Shown here piece after piece: positions 45,442-57,765 of a stretch of 64,000 bases of DNA. Source of the stretch: Liolophura sinensis (lineage: Eukaryota; Mollusca; Polyplacophora; Chitonida; Chitonidae); contig NC_088302.1 in the NCBI RefSeq assembly GCF_032854445.1, positions 9,111,338-9,175,337 of the forward strand, written 5' to 3'. The number at the start of each line of letters is the position of its first letter. Position 1 is the stretch's first letter. The translations under genes were made by a program, and so were the position numbers. The notes below the pieces were generated by a model. That model ran no database searches and was not told the DNA's origin. It saw nothing but the letters and a program-made list of their open reading frames with translations.

Positions 45442-46776
45442 GTGTATCTGACCTACTGCTTATCGAAAATTACGAAACAGCTCCTTCTCAATCTTTGTGC
45501 AAAGTTTTGAACATAACATCCTTCCAGACAGATAGTGTCATACGCGCATGACCTCTGAAGATAAAGGTCAAGGTCAGAGGAACATTAACTGTGCATTAGA
45601 ATATCAAGTTCCGGCCACATTTTCAAATTGAAATTAGTGTATAGTTGTGCGAGCACTACTGATACTGTTTCTCTAGGGAATATTTCAATTCAACATTTAT
45701 ATTGCGTTATACACAATATGATTGGTAAAAAGTTCAAAAAGTCCCTCCTCCTGAATATGCATATCTATTGCTGTTCAGTTTATGTGTGGGGAAACTGGAA
45801 TAAATCAACGTCCTTAGCCCGGTGCCTTTTCACTTGCTTTAAATCTCATTTAGCCTGTCTGAGACCTGTTGAACGCAAAGCTTCCCCACATATGGCCGGA
45901 GAGGAAACCAGTATGATTTGGACTTGAATTCGCAGCGATTGGTGGGAGGCTTCTGGGCTATTCTTCTGCGCTCGCCCCTACGTCACGGATAACCATATTG
46001 GACCAGTTTGTGAATGATATTACGTCAGATAAACGTCATTATACGTCATTATTCAGACACTTTCTAGGCGAGTTCAATTCTTCAAATGCTAATTTGAATG
46101 AATGTAAACATAAGATGGTTTAAGCTATGTGCTGTCGTGAATGTGTAGAAATGTCTCTCTTTCCAAGTACCTGAAGCTGTAAACAAACCTCGCTGTAGCT
46201 AAAAATATTATGAACTGGCAGTGCGATATTGTTTAGAGCAGTTAAACGATACTGTTTAAGTCCTCAGTTAACAGCATGTAAGTATGCTGAGCATGTTAAG
46301 TCCGACTCCGACTGTTTATCAAATGGATTGCCTGCCTGCTCGTATATTTATTGTCCATAAGAATAAACTAATTAGACATCTGCCATCTTCCCTCCCGGGA
46401 TGCTCGGCGTCAGAAGGAATAAAGGTACGACATTGTGCTTTTACGCTCCCCAGTTCTGTTGTTATCTGCGCCATCCTCTCAGATGCCCAATAGCCGACAT
46501 GTACCTTCCTGTCGTTATTCTAATCAATTTTGGAGACGACCTGCTAAGGTTATGTAAGGACCATCCCTAATATGGAAAGTCTTATAATGCGATTGTCAGA
46601 TTTGAGGTTTTGATAAAATTACTGTATTGTATATTCTCTGACCTTTTTGTGTTAAATATGAAATAATCCCACGACATTTCTGGCGTTCATTTTAATCTCG
46701 CACTTGTAAATCAGTCGTATTCCTATGGTGCATGATATCAACAATATTAATGACAGCACACGTAAAATGAAAGCAG
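45442..46776. other. no gene recognised
   Basis: A 99-codon frame at 45628-45927 has no recognisable domain. TACGTCA words near 45980, 46020 and 46045 recall half CRE sites. Nothing else stands out. Confidence 0.4.
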
Positions 46777-47037
46777 AGGCCTCCGTGGCTCAGTCGGTTG
46801 GCGCGTTAGCGCAGCGTAATGACCCAGGAGCCTCTCACCAATGCGGTCGCTGTGAGTTCAAGTCCAGCACATGCTGGCTTCCTCTCCGGCCTTAAGTGGG
46901 AAGGTCTGACAGCAACCTGCGCATGGTCGTGGGTTTCCCCCGGCTGTGCCCGGTTTCCACCCACTATAATGCTGGCCGCCGTCGTATAAGGGAAATATTC
47001 TTGCGTAAAACACCAATCAAATAAATAAATAAAATAA
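46777..47037 (+). repeat. full-length tRNA-derived SINE, family 1
   Basis: The head GGCCTCCGTGGCTCAGTCGG has a good A box (TGGCTCAGTCGG) and B box (GAGTTCAAGTCC), as expected for RNA polymerase III. The body runs through GACAGCAACCTGCGCATGGT and ATAATGCTGGCCGCCGTCGT to CACCAATCAAATAAATAAAT. This is the reference copy for the fragments elsewhere in the window. It lies beside short repeats of GCAAAATGACAAC (about 47070-47146). Confidence 0.92.
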
Positions 47038-47069
47038 TAGCACACACATAATGATAGAACACACAAATG

Positions 47070-47146
47070 GCGTACGCAAAATGACAACATACGCAAAATG
47101 ACAACGCAAGTAAAATATCAACGCACTCAAAATATCAACAACAACA
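47070..47146. repeat. short tandem repeat of about 17 bp
   Basis: Units of the form TACGCAAAATGACAACA, later TCAAAATATCAAC. A similar word, ACGTAAAATGA, sits just before the SINE at 46760, so the SINE may have inserted into this repeat. Confidence 0.6.
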
Positions 47147-47879
47147 ACCTCATATCATCTGGACTTTAAATTCAATGTCACTCCAAGTCGTTGATTGTTG
47201 ATCAAATGTCTAGACTGGGTTACACAACCAAAATTTGTTCTGTCATGCGACATCATGATATGCAGTGTGTCAAGATGATTTGGAAGGATTTTGATCAGTA
47301 TTAATTATTATGCAAATTATGAATCAGGGTCAAATTATGTTTAACTCTATAGTGAATCACTTGTATTATGTGTCGCTCTGTTGGTGCTTGAGAAAGATTT
47401 TGAAAGCTGTCACTTTAAATCATCTCCGATTAAAACACGCCTTGATTGATGGTTTTCTGCCAGAAACCGACTAAATTATTATGGAAGCCGGTTAGGTACC
47501 CTTTGGTACGTCGAGTGCACGTGTCAAATACCTGACGAGGTGGTGTCATTGCCCCAAGTCCCTCCACCAAGAAATGCGACCAACGTAATTTAGGAGCAGT
47601 ATGGCGTACAACACCAGTCAGTTAAATGATTTTGCAGTGGAAACGTTACATTAGTTGAATCTTTTGAGTCAGTAATTGTTTATTTCACACTCATTGTTTT
47701 GCTAGTCGTATCGTAAATTCACCCAACAAGGCACAAAACAGCTTCCCAGAATAGGTCAATCATTGGAGTCTCACGGTTCGGGACCTTTGTAGAGTTTAAC
47801 AAAGGCTTAAATATGCGCAAATGTGCACCAGTCACCTCCAGTTTAAACCTGATGGACATAGTACAAGCGGTATAACTTC
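47147..47879. other. nothing recognised
   Basis: AT-rich sequence between two SINEs; no gene or repeat that I can support. Confidence 0.45.
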
Positions 47880-48227
47880 CATTTAGGCTAGAGCGTCCGC
47901 TTCGGGAGCGGTAGATCCAGGATCAATCCTGGGTCGAGTCACACCTAAGACTTTAAAAGAGGAAGTTGTAACTTCCTCGCTTGGCGTTCAGCATGAAGGC
48001 GATAGTGCAACGACTGGTTGACCCGTATCAGTATAATAGCTCGGGCGGGGCGGCTTACATCCCCTCGGTAAGTCGTCTCAGTGAAGCAGCACTAGATAAA
48101 AGAGCGGTGGAAATCCGCCCTGCGATAAGGAGGCACATTACATACACCATAAGGATTCCTTCGTCGTCATATGACTGCAAAATTGTTGAGTGCGACGTTA
48201 AACCCCAAGCACTCACTCACTCACTCT
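47880..48227 (+). repeat. tRNA-derived SINE, family 2
   Basis: Head TAGAGCGTCCGCTTCGGGAG with a B-box-like arm (GATCAATCCTGG), then TCGCTTGGCGTTCAGCATGA, GAAGCAGCACTAGATAAAAG and tail ATGACTGCAAAATTGTTGAG, ending CACTCACTCACTCACTC. The most complete copy of this family in the window. Confidence 0.9.
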
Positions 48228-48433
48228 ATTTAGGTACAGCGCAGCGCAATGACCTGCTTTCTCTCTTGTCATACATGGGAACGTCTTTCAGCAGCCTGCG
48301 GATTGTCGAGGGTCTCCCCCGGGAGGAGAGCCCGCGTAGTTTCCTTCCACCAAACTGCCGTCTTACAAGTGAAATATTCTGGAGTCTTGAAATATTCACC
48401 AATCAAATAAATAAATATATCCATTTAGGTACA
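48228..48433 (+). mobile_element. SINE family 1 copy with 11-bp target-site duplication
   Basis: A family 1 3' part (GCAGCCTGCGGATTGTCGAG, GAAATATTCTGGAG, CACCAATCAAATAAATAAAT) occupies 48239-48422. It is flanked on both sides by ATTTAGGTACA (48228-48238 and 48423-48433). The insertion abuts the ACTCACTCACTC tail of the preceding family 2 SINE. Confidence 0.85.
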
Positions 48434-48749
48434 AAACATCGAAATCAAATCCTATTGTGAACATATGCTACAATACAAGATGTACGGAATGCATAAGACT
48501 AAGGAAAAATGATTGTCTGAATTGCCGTATTTATTGGGGGTTTTTTGGTATAAAGTGGTTCTCAACCAATGAGCTGGAGATAATGGAACACTACAAAACG
48601 GTACAGTTCAGATAACACTACAATAACGGACCTACTTTTTCGTAGATAAGTCATCTTTAACGTTACTCGCTCTTCGTCGTTGATCGCTCTGCTGTACTGT
48701 AATAGTTAACTGACTAGAGCCAATCTTTACCGCGAAAGTAAGATTGAAT

Positions 48750-48908
48750 TGTACGCGGTCGTTCATGGGAAGATCTGCCAGCAACCTGCAAATGGTCACG
48801 GGATTCCCGTGGAATCTTTCCAGGTGTCTTCCTACCATAATGCTGGTCGTTGTCGTATAACGACCAGTCTTGAGTAAGACGTAAAACTCCATGCATATAA
48901 ATACATAA
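48750..48908 (+). repeat. SINE family 1, 3' part
   Basis: GTTCATGGGAAGATCTGCCA, GCAACCTGCAAATGGTCACG, CCATAATGCTGGTCGTTGTC, then a decayed tail. No head is seen. Confidence 0.85.
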
Positions 48909-49803
48909 ATATATCAAAAGATAAATGAAAAAAGGTTTTGCAATTATCCACTGTTAATGTTATCCTTTTATCTTCATATCCAACGCAACTGTCACTGTTA
49001 CCTTGACAAGATTAATAATCATTGATTTTGGATCGACGTTCAGGAACACGAATACAAAGGTTGATACGAACATGGAACAAGATCCATTAAAGAACAAGAC
49101 TTGAGAAAAAAAGCCGCTCGTTTTTTCGTTAATCACTTTTTAACCGACGAAAGATCCATTACAACTCAAGATATGGTATTATTGTTTTCCATTGATCTGT
49201 AACAAAGGTAACTAATGTGTTATTGATACTAATGGCATCGGCCTTGTATTTATATAAGACCTTGTCATTAAAGTTTCACTTGTAGTCAAATCAGTGCGTC
49301 AAAAAAACAGTGTGAACCAGATGCGTGTAAAATAGTTTTGCATGTACATTTTATATGTGGACTATTTTTAACATAGATGTATGATTCTTAGTGTCTCCCG
49401 AGAAACATGATAACACGGACAATGCAGAAAATCAGGAAAACAATTCCCTATATTCTTCTTCCAACATTTGTACATAAAATATCTAAATAAATGTCTTTAA
49501 CATCGCATAACGATAATAGCAAGAATGCAATACCAGCTGTTCTATTCAAGTAAAGTAAAACATGTTCATGGACATAAATTGTCATCTCATGTATGATACG
49601 CTCAAGGACAAACCCATATTTGAAATACACGCACAACGTTATGTTGTGATGGTCGCTATACAGTAATATTTCTTGGAGAACAAAAAGTGTGTGTAATTTT
49701 ACATACACAGTTTGCTCATATTTGAAGTAGAAATGGTTTAAATCACAAATAAGTTATTGCTTATTAGTTATGACTGAAAGTGTGGCAACAGTCGTGTTTT
49801 TTT

Positions 49804-49838
49804 GGGGGGTGGGGGTGGGGGGTGGGGGGGGGGGCGTT
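49804..49838 (+). other. G-rich tract with strong quadruplex potential
   Basis: Four or more runs of five to twelve G separated by single T, flanked by T runs on both sides. It meets the usual G-quadruplex pattern with very short loops. Confidence 0.85.
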
Positions 49839-50131
49839 TTTTTATCCCAAGTGTCTCTTGGACAAAAAGAAGTACTTTCAAGCAAAACTTTAGCAGAATG
49901 AAGTCATGTGACCTTTAATCATGATATTCTTTAGCACGGATAGTGGCCGTTAAATTTGCCATTAATATACGCCCCGGTCGATGAGGAGGGGGCATATTTT
50001 TTAATCCCATGAGGTGGCGCTAGTGTGATGCAGGACCTCAAGCCATTGTTATGTCAAGAATGGATTGTAGCGTAACGTCTACACCATTACAATGTATCAG
50101 TTTCTATAGTAACTTCGTATCGTCTTTTACG

Positions 50132-50187
50132 TGACGTCATCATGACGCGCTAGGGAAGGATCATTTTACCTCAATAAAATGACGTCA
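50132..50187. promoter_or_regulatory. two perfect CRE palindromes 48 bp apart
   Basis: TGACGTCA at 50132-50139 and again at 50180-50187, the full binding palindrome of CREB/ATF factors. A further ATGACG lies between. No gene start is recognised beside them, so function is open. Confidence 0.35.
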
Positions 50188-50449
50188 AAGTCCTGCTGCC
50201 GAGCATTTGACAGTCTCAAATTATCGCCCACACTCCTTCTGTGACAGGACCAAGTATATGTACTGTGTTGATGTCCTCGATGGCAAGCACCTATCCATTT
50301 CGTCTTCACGAGATCACTCTCTTTGCGTTATCATTTGCGTTATGTTATATTCCTGGATAAATATTGATGGATTTTCACCTTCAAATATTCATAAAGTCAG
50401 CAAACCGTCATTAGGTGTGTATACATACACTGTGTCTTCTTGTGAAAGG

Positions 50450-50642
50450 GTGAGTCCATGTCTCCAAAACGCCACTGAAGTATCATCCCGAAGACACCAG
50501 ACATGACACCGGGCCAACCAGTCATGTTTACTTGCTCTAGCCTCTCAGTGCTGAGTGTTTGGCGAGGCGGCAACAAGTATCATTTTTTTAATTTCTTAAG
50601 TGTGACCCGAATCGGGTTTGATCCCAGGTTTCCCGAATTTGT
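50450..50642 (-). repeat. SINE family 3 (shares its head type and tail with family 2)
   Basis: On the plus strand, CGCCACTGAAGTATCATCCC, AGACACCAGACATGACACC, CCTCTCAGTGCTGAG, then a diverged head GTGACCCGAATCGGGTTTGA. It matches 57766-58035 in the same orientation. Confidence 0.8.
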
Positions 50643-51548
50643 GTAATGATTTCTGCTTTTCTTCATACTTTACAGAAAATGCACAAGTCATCCGTTACGT
50701 CTCAATTTACAATCCTATCTAACATACAAACACAAAAAAGTGGAGATTCAGTGAAACTGAAACTAAATAAAAGGAGCAAGTGAGTCAGACACTTAAATAT
50801 TTTCCATACCCCTTTGGCGCTAATTGAGTTGATCGTGTGATAGTTAGATCTCGCTTCCCCCACCTTCATGTGCCCTATATGAACTCAACAGTGTACATAT
50901 TTGTTAGGAGTGTACACATTTGTTAGGAGTGTACACATTTGTTAGGAGTGTACACATTTCTCCAAGCGCTAGGCATGTTAATAAAGAAATACAAAAATAT
51001 ACACGAAGGCAAAAAACTGGTTAAACCTTTTCAAATTTAATACGTTAGGCCAGAGGCACATGTACATACTTATGCCAGGTTTGTCAATTTAATGTCCTTT
51101 TTGTCAGGTCATCTTTTATTGCCAGTCGCCATGTTTTGCTTCCTACACGCTGTTCATGCATCATTCACCCATGCAATATTTTTTACAGGCAAAATCGGGT
51201 TATTTTTGATCTGATAGACGGATATCAAGTATCTTTCAGTTGTACACATGTAGTCAGTGAAGTTTTTCATGAGCAGCAATGCATCTGATACAGAGATTTT
51301 GCAAGGCTGTAGGCGGTTAGGCCCGTTTAGAATGAAAGCCAAACCCGAAATCACGTCTTCTCGAATATGTTTTATGATAAGCATTAATGCTAACAACAGA
51401 ATTTGACAAAATGACAACAACGACCCCACTTCCCGAATCGATACAGAATATATGCCTTCAAAACGTATTCTTTCTATATATGGTTCTACACGAAGAATAT
51501 TAATTCAAATGACCTTCTTTTATCATTTGCTTTGGAAACCTTTTTTTT
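50643..51548. other. no gene recognised; small 19-bp repeat at 50894-50959
   Basis: The repeat is three to four copies of GTGTACACATTTGTTAGGA. The rest holds short frames only. Confidence 0.6.
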
Positions 51549-51817
51549 TTAATTTTTTTTATTCATTCGATTGGAGTTCAAACGCCACACCAAATAATAT
51601 TTCACTTATATGACTTATATCACTTATGGTGGGAGAAAACCAGGCTGGGCCCAAAGGTAACCCACAAAGATCTGTATGTTGCTGTTCGGCCTTTCCACAG
51701 AAGGCCTGAGAGAAAGCCAGCATAAGCTGGAATTGAACTCACAACGATCGCAGCGATAAGGGGCTCCCGGGTCATTTGAATGCCCTTGCACGCTAACCAC
51801 TAGCCCAAGGAGGCCTC
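51549..51817 (-). repeat. near full-length tRNA-derived SINE, family 1
   Basis: Inverted copy. On the plus strand it starts in a T-rich tail, passes ACTTATGGTGGGAGAAAACC and CCAGCATAAGCTGGAATTGA, and ends in the head as CTAGCCCAAGGAGGCCTC. Diverged from the copy at 46777 but with the same order of blocks. Confidence 0.88.
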
Positions 51818-52479
51818 GGGAAACTACTGAAGACATACGTATCAGTTTGAAGACTTGAAGGCACCAAACGTTTGAAAAGTATACATATGTATACGAGGAA
51901 TACCCAGTCTATGTTAACGTTTATTTAAAAAAACAATTATATTTTGTATTTTGGGAAATGTCATTTGCCCAAATATCTAACTTATCTGGTAAAGTATATA
52001 AAATGGCGTTATAATGTAATCTGTTCACTTGATCTTTCTACTCGACGTCTCCGTGAGTCACATGATTATCCAATTAGCTTAATGATGATTTTCGGCGAGG
52101 ATAAGTTAATCATTTACACAGTTTGACTGACACAGGATACATTTCAAGATAACCGTTAGATCTCTTGCAAAGGCCACACCAAAAGTTTAGTCACCTGGGG
52201 AAGTTCAAGGTAACCTCTACGATTGACAGGACAACATGGACCAAACTTCCGGTTTGTAATATTCCTGGCTCGCAATATTCCCGAAGAAGTACAAGTTAGA
52301 TCATCTTAAATTCAGCCATAAACAATAATTACTGATACAACAATACAGATAAATCAGTTTATTGATATCAGAACTGTGTAGAGCTCTCTAAGTTGCGGAG
52401 ATAAAGAGCTCTCATCGCCAATGCTGTCAGTCACAAATCTTTGTCCAGTTTAAACACGAGAGGGAAGTATGAAATGATA
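51818..52479. other. nothing recognised
   Basis: AT-rich sequence without a gene or repeat that I can support. Confidence 0.45.
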
Positions 52480-52915
52480 GATCAGATGTGACAACTCATC
52501 ACACAACCTTAGTTCAGATGTGACAACTCATCACACAACCTTAGTTCAGATGTGACAACTCATCACACAACCTTAGTTCAGATGTGGCAACTCATCACAC
52601 AACCTTAGTTCAGATGTGGCAACTCATCACACAACCTTAGTTCAGATGTGACAACTCATCACACAACCTTAGTTCAGATGTGGCAACTCATCACACAACC
52701 TAAGTTCAGATGTGGCAACTCATCACACAACCTTAGTTCAGATGTGGCAACTCATCACACAACCTTAGTTCAGATGTGACAACTCATCACACAACCTTAG
52801 TTCAGATGTGGCAACTCATCACACAACCTTAGTTCAGATGTGGCAACTCATCACACAACCTTAGTTCAGATGTGGCAACTCATCACACAACCTTAGTTCA
52901 GATGTGATCACACAG
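52480..52915. repeat. 32-bp minisatellite, about 14 copies
   Basis: Unit AGTTCAGATGTG(A/G)CAACTC plus ATCACACAACCTT. Copies are almost identical; the main variation is GACAACTC against GGCAACTC. The last copy is truncated. Confidence 0.97.
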
Positions 52916-54354
52916 CCTCAGTTCAGAATTTAGCTAATACCTGGCTTAAACGTGAACAACAGAGCCTAGAATAATAAGCTCATGACTTAAGCCTACGTCA
53001 GAGATTTGCAAGAAATGATAACGTCTCTGCTGACATTGTCGTATTTAATTTCTGATCTGAACCAAGAAAAAGAGTAATTCCTCTGTACGGCTTGGCCTTC
53101 ACTGACATCATATAGAAGATAACATACGTAGATTAATGAAATGCTGAGAAGGTACGATGTGTCATACATAATTGTGGTTTACCAGTCACCAGTTCATGAT
53201 TCGAAATGAAACATTGATAACTGAAGAAGTTAGATAATCAAAACTCAGAGTGGTAAAAAAAACAAAAAACGCTTACAGTGATAAGTTAAAGCCTCAGAAT
53301 GACCATGAAACTGGTGAACATCTTCGCGCCTTGCAATCTTCAGAACGAGGCTCGAGTTCAGCTGCACTGAATTCAGTCCTGGGGGGCAGAGACTCGCTCA
53401 GGTGTGATACATTCTGAAGTATATTTACATATTATCTGCCCTGAAATCGGTTGTCACAACTTAAACCACGTTAATACAAATAGATAATTAGCCACAAGGG
53501 TATCTAGCATGACTCATTCATTAAGTCTAAGACGACCTGATCGGCTTTACATCTGAGAGCGAAAAATGTAAGTTTTTGCCATCAACATGGAACATCGTGT
53601 TTCTAGAATGGACATTGGACTGGGTCGTGGTGTAGTTTCTAAAGCCTGTTGAGTGTTTGTTTGAACACTCAAGGTGCGGCTTCAAACCAGACCATGGAAA
53701 CTGAATTTCTTGACATCACCAATTTTACTGTGGGACCGTAGTGACTTTAATAATATCGAAGGCGCTTGTGGGACCGTTTTCGCGGTCTAATTTTCTTTAA
53801 AGACCAATTGTAGTCCATCAATGTCGTGAGCATATTTGTACATCACAAGTGCAAAAGTTCGTCAGTAACTTGCCAAAGGCACAACAGCCTACTTCGCCCG
53901 TACATCTGACTGCAATCGTAGAAAATTTGTACGTTTGCTGAACTGCAATAAATCAAACGAAAGAATCATCATTTCCTCAGCATACTTTGTTTTCGCTACA
54001 CCCTCGCTATACCCTCAAATCAAAGCAACACTGATTCGGTTTGCGACCTTAAGTCTGGAGATTTTCAACGTACCTGGTTTTGAACGGTGGTTTCTTCCTT
54101 CTTATTTACTCCTTCAGGTAAAAAATATTGAGTGCGGAGTAAACACTATTTAAAAAAAGAAAGTTTTAATTATAGTTTCTCCAAATGACACGGAATGTGG
54201 TTATACTGAAGATTGGTGTACAATTCATACGTCCGAAAAGTGATAAACCGTGGCATGCTGAAGAGCTTTTCATTAACAAAGTTCAGTTTAAATTCTGCAC
54301 ACTGGAAGTGCTTCCACCTCATACCTCTAAAATCGAGGGGGCTTTCGAAGAAGA
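52916..54354. other. no gene recognised
   Basis: Short frames at 53935-54153 and 54185-54382 match nothing I know; the second runs into the SINE that follows. Confidence 0.4.
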
Positions 54355-54545
54355 GTGGTTAGTGGCCAGCGCGCCTCAATAACTCTGCAGAGTCTCAGAA
54401 ATGCTTTCGCTCTGAGTTCAAGTCAAGCTCACGCTAGCTGCCTATCCGTTCGTACATGGGAAGATCTGTCAGCAAGTTGCAGATGGTAGGGGTTTCCCCC
54501 ACGCTTTGCCCGGTGTCATCCCAACATAATACTATCACACTGTCT
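54355..54545 (+). repeat. SINE family 1, head and body, diverged
   Basis: GTTAGTGGCCAGCGCGCCTC, B-box-like TGAGTTCAAGTCAAG, then GGGAAGATCTGTCAGCAAG and CCGGTGTCATCCCAACATAA. The A-rich tail is lost. Confidence 0.8.
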
Positions 54546-57500
54546 TCATTCTTCTGAGTTAACTGCTTATACCGTAAGCATTTTATGTAAGGGATGTATG
54601 TGCAGCAGGTTAGAGCCTAGTCACATGTACTCATCTGCTGATTCGTCTTTCGTCTCCATGGTAACAAGTGTGCCACTCATTAAAATATTTGTATGTCAAA
54701 GACCACATAAGAAATAAACATTTTGTCAAAAAGGCAATTTAGTCGGGGAATGTTTAATTTTATTTAACCTGTGTCCATAATGGTTTGGAGTTAATGAGTC
54801 TGCTACTAAAAGATGTTTCAAATTGAATCTACTTTGTTTGCTCCACATAATTTTCATGAAGAACAATTATGACGTGTTGCTTGCTCATTTGTATGACATT
54901 GCTCAACAGGGTGAATGTAAATTTTCTAAATAAACACCATTGTTATGACAGTAATAAGGCTTTTAATTTTGTTTTCTTTCCCAATATTTTTTAGCTAAGG
55001 AAAGCTAAAACTGTTGTTTTACGTCCATTTTGACGCCTGCACTAATTTTTAAACTATTAGGTGTCCACTTAGATAAGTTAACCATGCATTAATCTGAAAA
55101 TAGCATCCTTATAAAAGCACTGCACTGCTGAGCACGTCCACAGTTCTTTTTTGCGCTCTAAAATAACACTGAGACAACGACATAAAAAGCCACAGTAAAC
55201 TTTGCACTTGGCCGTGTATGAATTCATGCTGTAACTGTATCAAAATAGCTTTTGTATTTATAAAATACGTAACATGATTAAAAGTGATAGCTTTAAGAAA
55301 AACCTGTATTACGAGTCTGTCATTCGAGTGCTCAACAACGCTCACCTTCTCTGAAAAGCTTTGTTTTTTTACTTTATTGTTTGATTTTTTCATTCAATAT
55401 GTATTTCTTCCTAACGTTGTTTTACTTGTGTACCATCAGCTTAGTGGACATCTTTATTTGTGTATTTCTAAAATATCTTAATTCCTGGTACAAAACTGGA
55501 AGACATAAAGAAAGGTCAAGGCATCGGTCTACTAACTTCCTAACTTGATACAGAGAATTATTTATGTTATCGTTTTAGATAGTTTCAACACAGTGATGAG
55601 CATTATTTTTATTGCTTCATAGTCTGTCGGGAAAAGGTAGATAACATCTCCAAACTGTAGGCGTTCGAAGACGTTCTCTAATCAGCATGACATCAACATG
55701 AAATCAAAAGAATGAATCTCTTAATCCTATAGGATGTAGAGAAGAAATTGCAGTATTTTTAATATTTCTCTGCAATATTTTCATTTTGTCAGTAACGTCG
55801 ATCTTGCGGTTCAATAAAAAATGCACACATTAGCGGTTAAACGATTGAATCAGCTCTGAACACTTTACACGTCCATCCATTCTCCACATGTATTCCTCAC
55901 AGCGATGGCCACACTATAAATATACTTTGCATCTCAGATTCTTTGTTCTGGTGTCGTATACGAGATCATTTTGATGATTTATAACTCCGTAAGTTGTGGG
56001 AGTTTTATTTTCCTCTTCGTTCTTTTTTTTATTATTATCGAGGGAATTTGAGGCGCAACTTTCGTTTGATGCTGTTGGCATCTTCAAATGCCTAACAAAA
56101 CGCTGACTCACCTTGAGTGGGATGTCAAGACGCCGTCTTGTTCGCAACTGAGTTACGTTATCGACTTTTAACAGAGAAAAAAGTTTGAAAGACGATCGCT
56201 GAGGTTGTGGTCAGAACTGCGTTTTGTTTTTTGGGGAGTGTTAACAGCCTTGTTTACAAGACTGCACTCATTGACCTCTTACATGTCTGCCGTAATAATT
56301 GACAATGATGGGCTGTCAGTTGTTACCTGCACTTGATCACAGTGAGACATACTGTTGTTGGAATTTTGAGCTATAATTTCTGATTCATTAATAACAGACG
56401 AGTAAAGCTTTCCTAATACATTTGTGTGATGTGCTATTGAAGTACCGATAAGCTGTCTGATTTGCTTAGGACTTCTTCCCGTGCTTCTTCCGTATTCTCC
56501 GAAAACGTTCTACGGCTTCTCTTTGCATGAATCCGTCCTACTTTCTCACTTCATATGCTTTCTTATTTCTTTGGTGTTTTTTTTATGAACGTTGGTCTTC
56601 ATAAAAGAAGACCAGCTTGGTCTTACGATTATTGACCCGGAACGACTGTTATACAAATGTCATTTTCGACGTGCAGATCGACAAGCCCTATTATATAATT
56701 TCCAGTCCATAATTTAACCTAGCCTAAATTGGAACAGATTACTACACAAGAATAATACAACAAAGTCAAGCAGCATTTTGGATTGTATTCAGAGGTACAC
56801 TCTTGCGTAATGAAAATAGTAATACTCTGAAAATCTTCAAGCAAATTCGCACAGAAGGCTTATTCCAGTGAGGTTAGGCGTGCCCTTTATTTTCAGCTAT
56901 TATGGAAGAAAGTACTACAAATACAGTGAACGCCCAAAGCAATTAATTGCTCCAGTGATGTATTGTGAGAGACTGTAAGTATTGTATGGCCAATCAGTCT
57001 CTGAAGAAGCAGGTGTGCTTAACTTGGTGAATTGCAACGATGTTCTGTCGATGCATTACATACACCCTAGCGTTAACTCATTAGTGTGGGCGTTTGACTG
57101 CGTGGCAAGGTATGTCTAACATATAAAAAACATCAATCTCGTGGGTTCGGTTTAATTTCACTAAACGTTGACGATGTCCTACTAAGAGGAGAAGCCGCAT
57201 TACCGACCATCAGCCACGCGTAAACTATCATTCCTGAAGTTTTGTAATGCAGGTATTTCCTCCAGGAAACAACACATGATGTCTGCGGGTTTGTGGTTAA
57301 CATTTTTCACTGTAACACACGACTTAGCAAATGTATCTACAGGTTCTTGAATAAATTAGTTTAACTCAGATTTGCAAATTTCGGAAGCTCAGAATGGCTC
57401 AGGTTATCTAGATTATGTTATTTGTTTGATTTTCACAATGTTTTCACATATGTGGCATGTGAAGGTTTATGAAGGTAGGAACCCACAGTGCCCGGAGAAA

Positions 57501-57765
57501 ACCACCGCCCCTCCTTTTGATAGCTGATAAACCTCCTGGTGTAAAACCGAACTCAAATGAGTAAGAGCTGGGTTGGGACCTTCATAGACCAGGGATCTGG
57601 ACATTCTATCAAATGTCTGAAAGGCGACATAACAGCTTTTATAAACATATTATAAACATATTCATCGTTTAGTTTACATATTGGGAGATTTTGATTCTCC
57701 CAACTGTATCTTCATCTCACCAGCTGTATCTCAATGTCCCAACCACGCATGTGTTTATGCTTTGG
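54546..57765. other. no gene recognised
   Basis: A minus-strand frame at 55914-56147 includes a good donor-like site (CTCAAG|GTGAGT near 56112), so a spliced exon is possible, but no domain is recognisable. A fragment near 57478-57530 (AACCCACAGTGCCCGGAGAA) looks like part of another dispersed repeat. Confidence 0.35.

Larger units (their letters stand above)
48909..50449. other. no gene recognised; G-rich tract and CRE pair
   Basis: Short frames only. Notable local features are the G-rich tract near 49804 and two TGACGTCA palindromes near 50.15 kb, entered separately. Confidence 0.4.

Noticed and set aside
46777-46865. Genuine tRNA gene
   Set aside because: A and B boxes are good, but the sequence continues into a SINE body and tail shared with many fragments, and the arms do not make a clean cloverleaf.
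55914-56147. Possible exon ending at a donor near 56112 on the minus strand
   Set aside because: The donor-like site is good but the peptide is short, has no recognisable domain, and no partner exon is evident.
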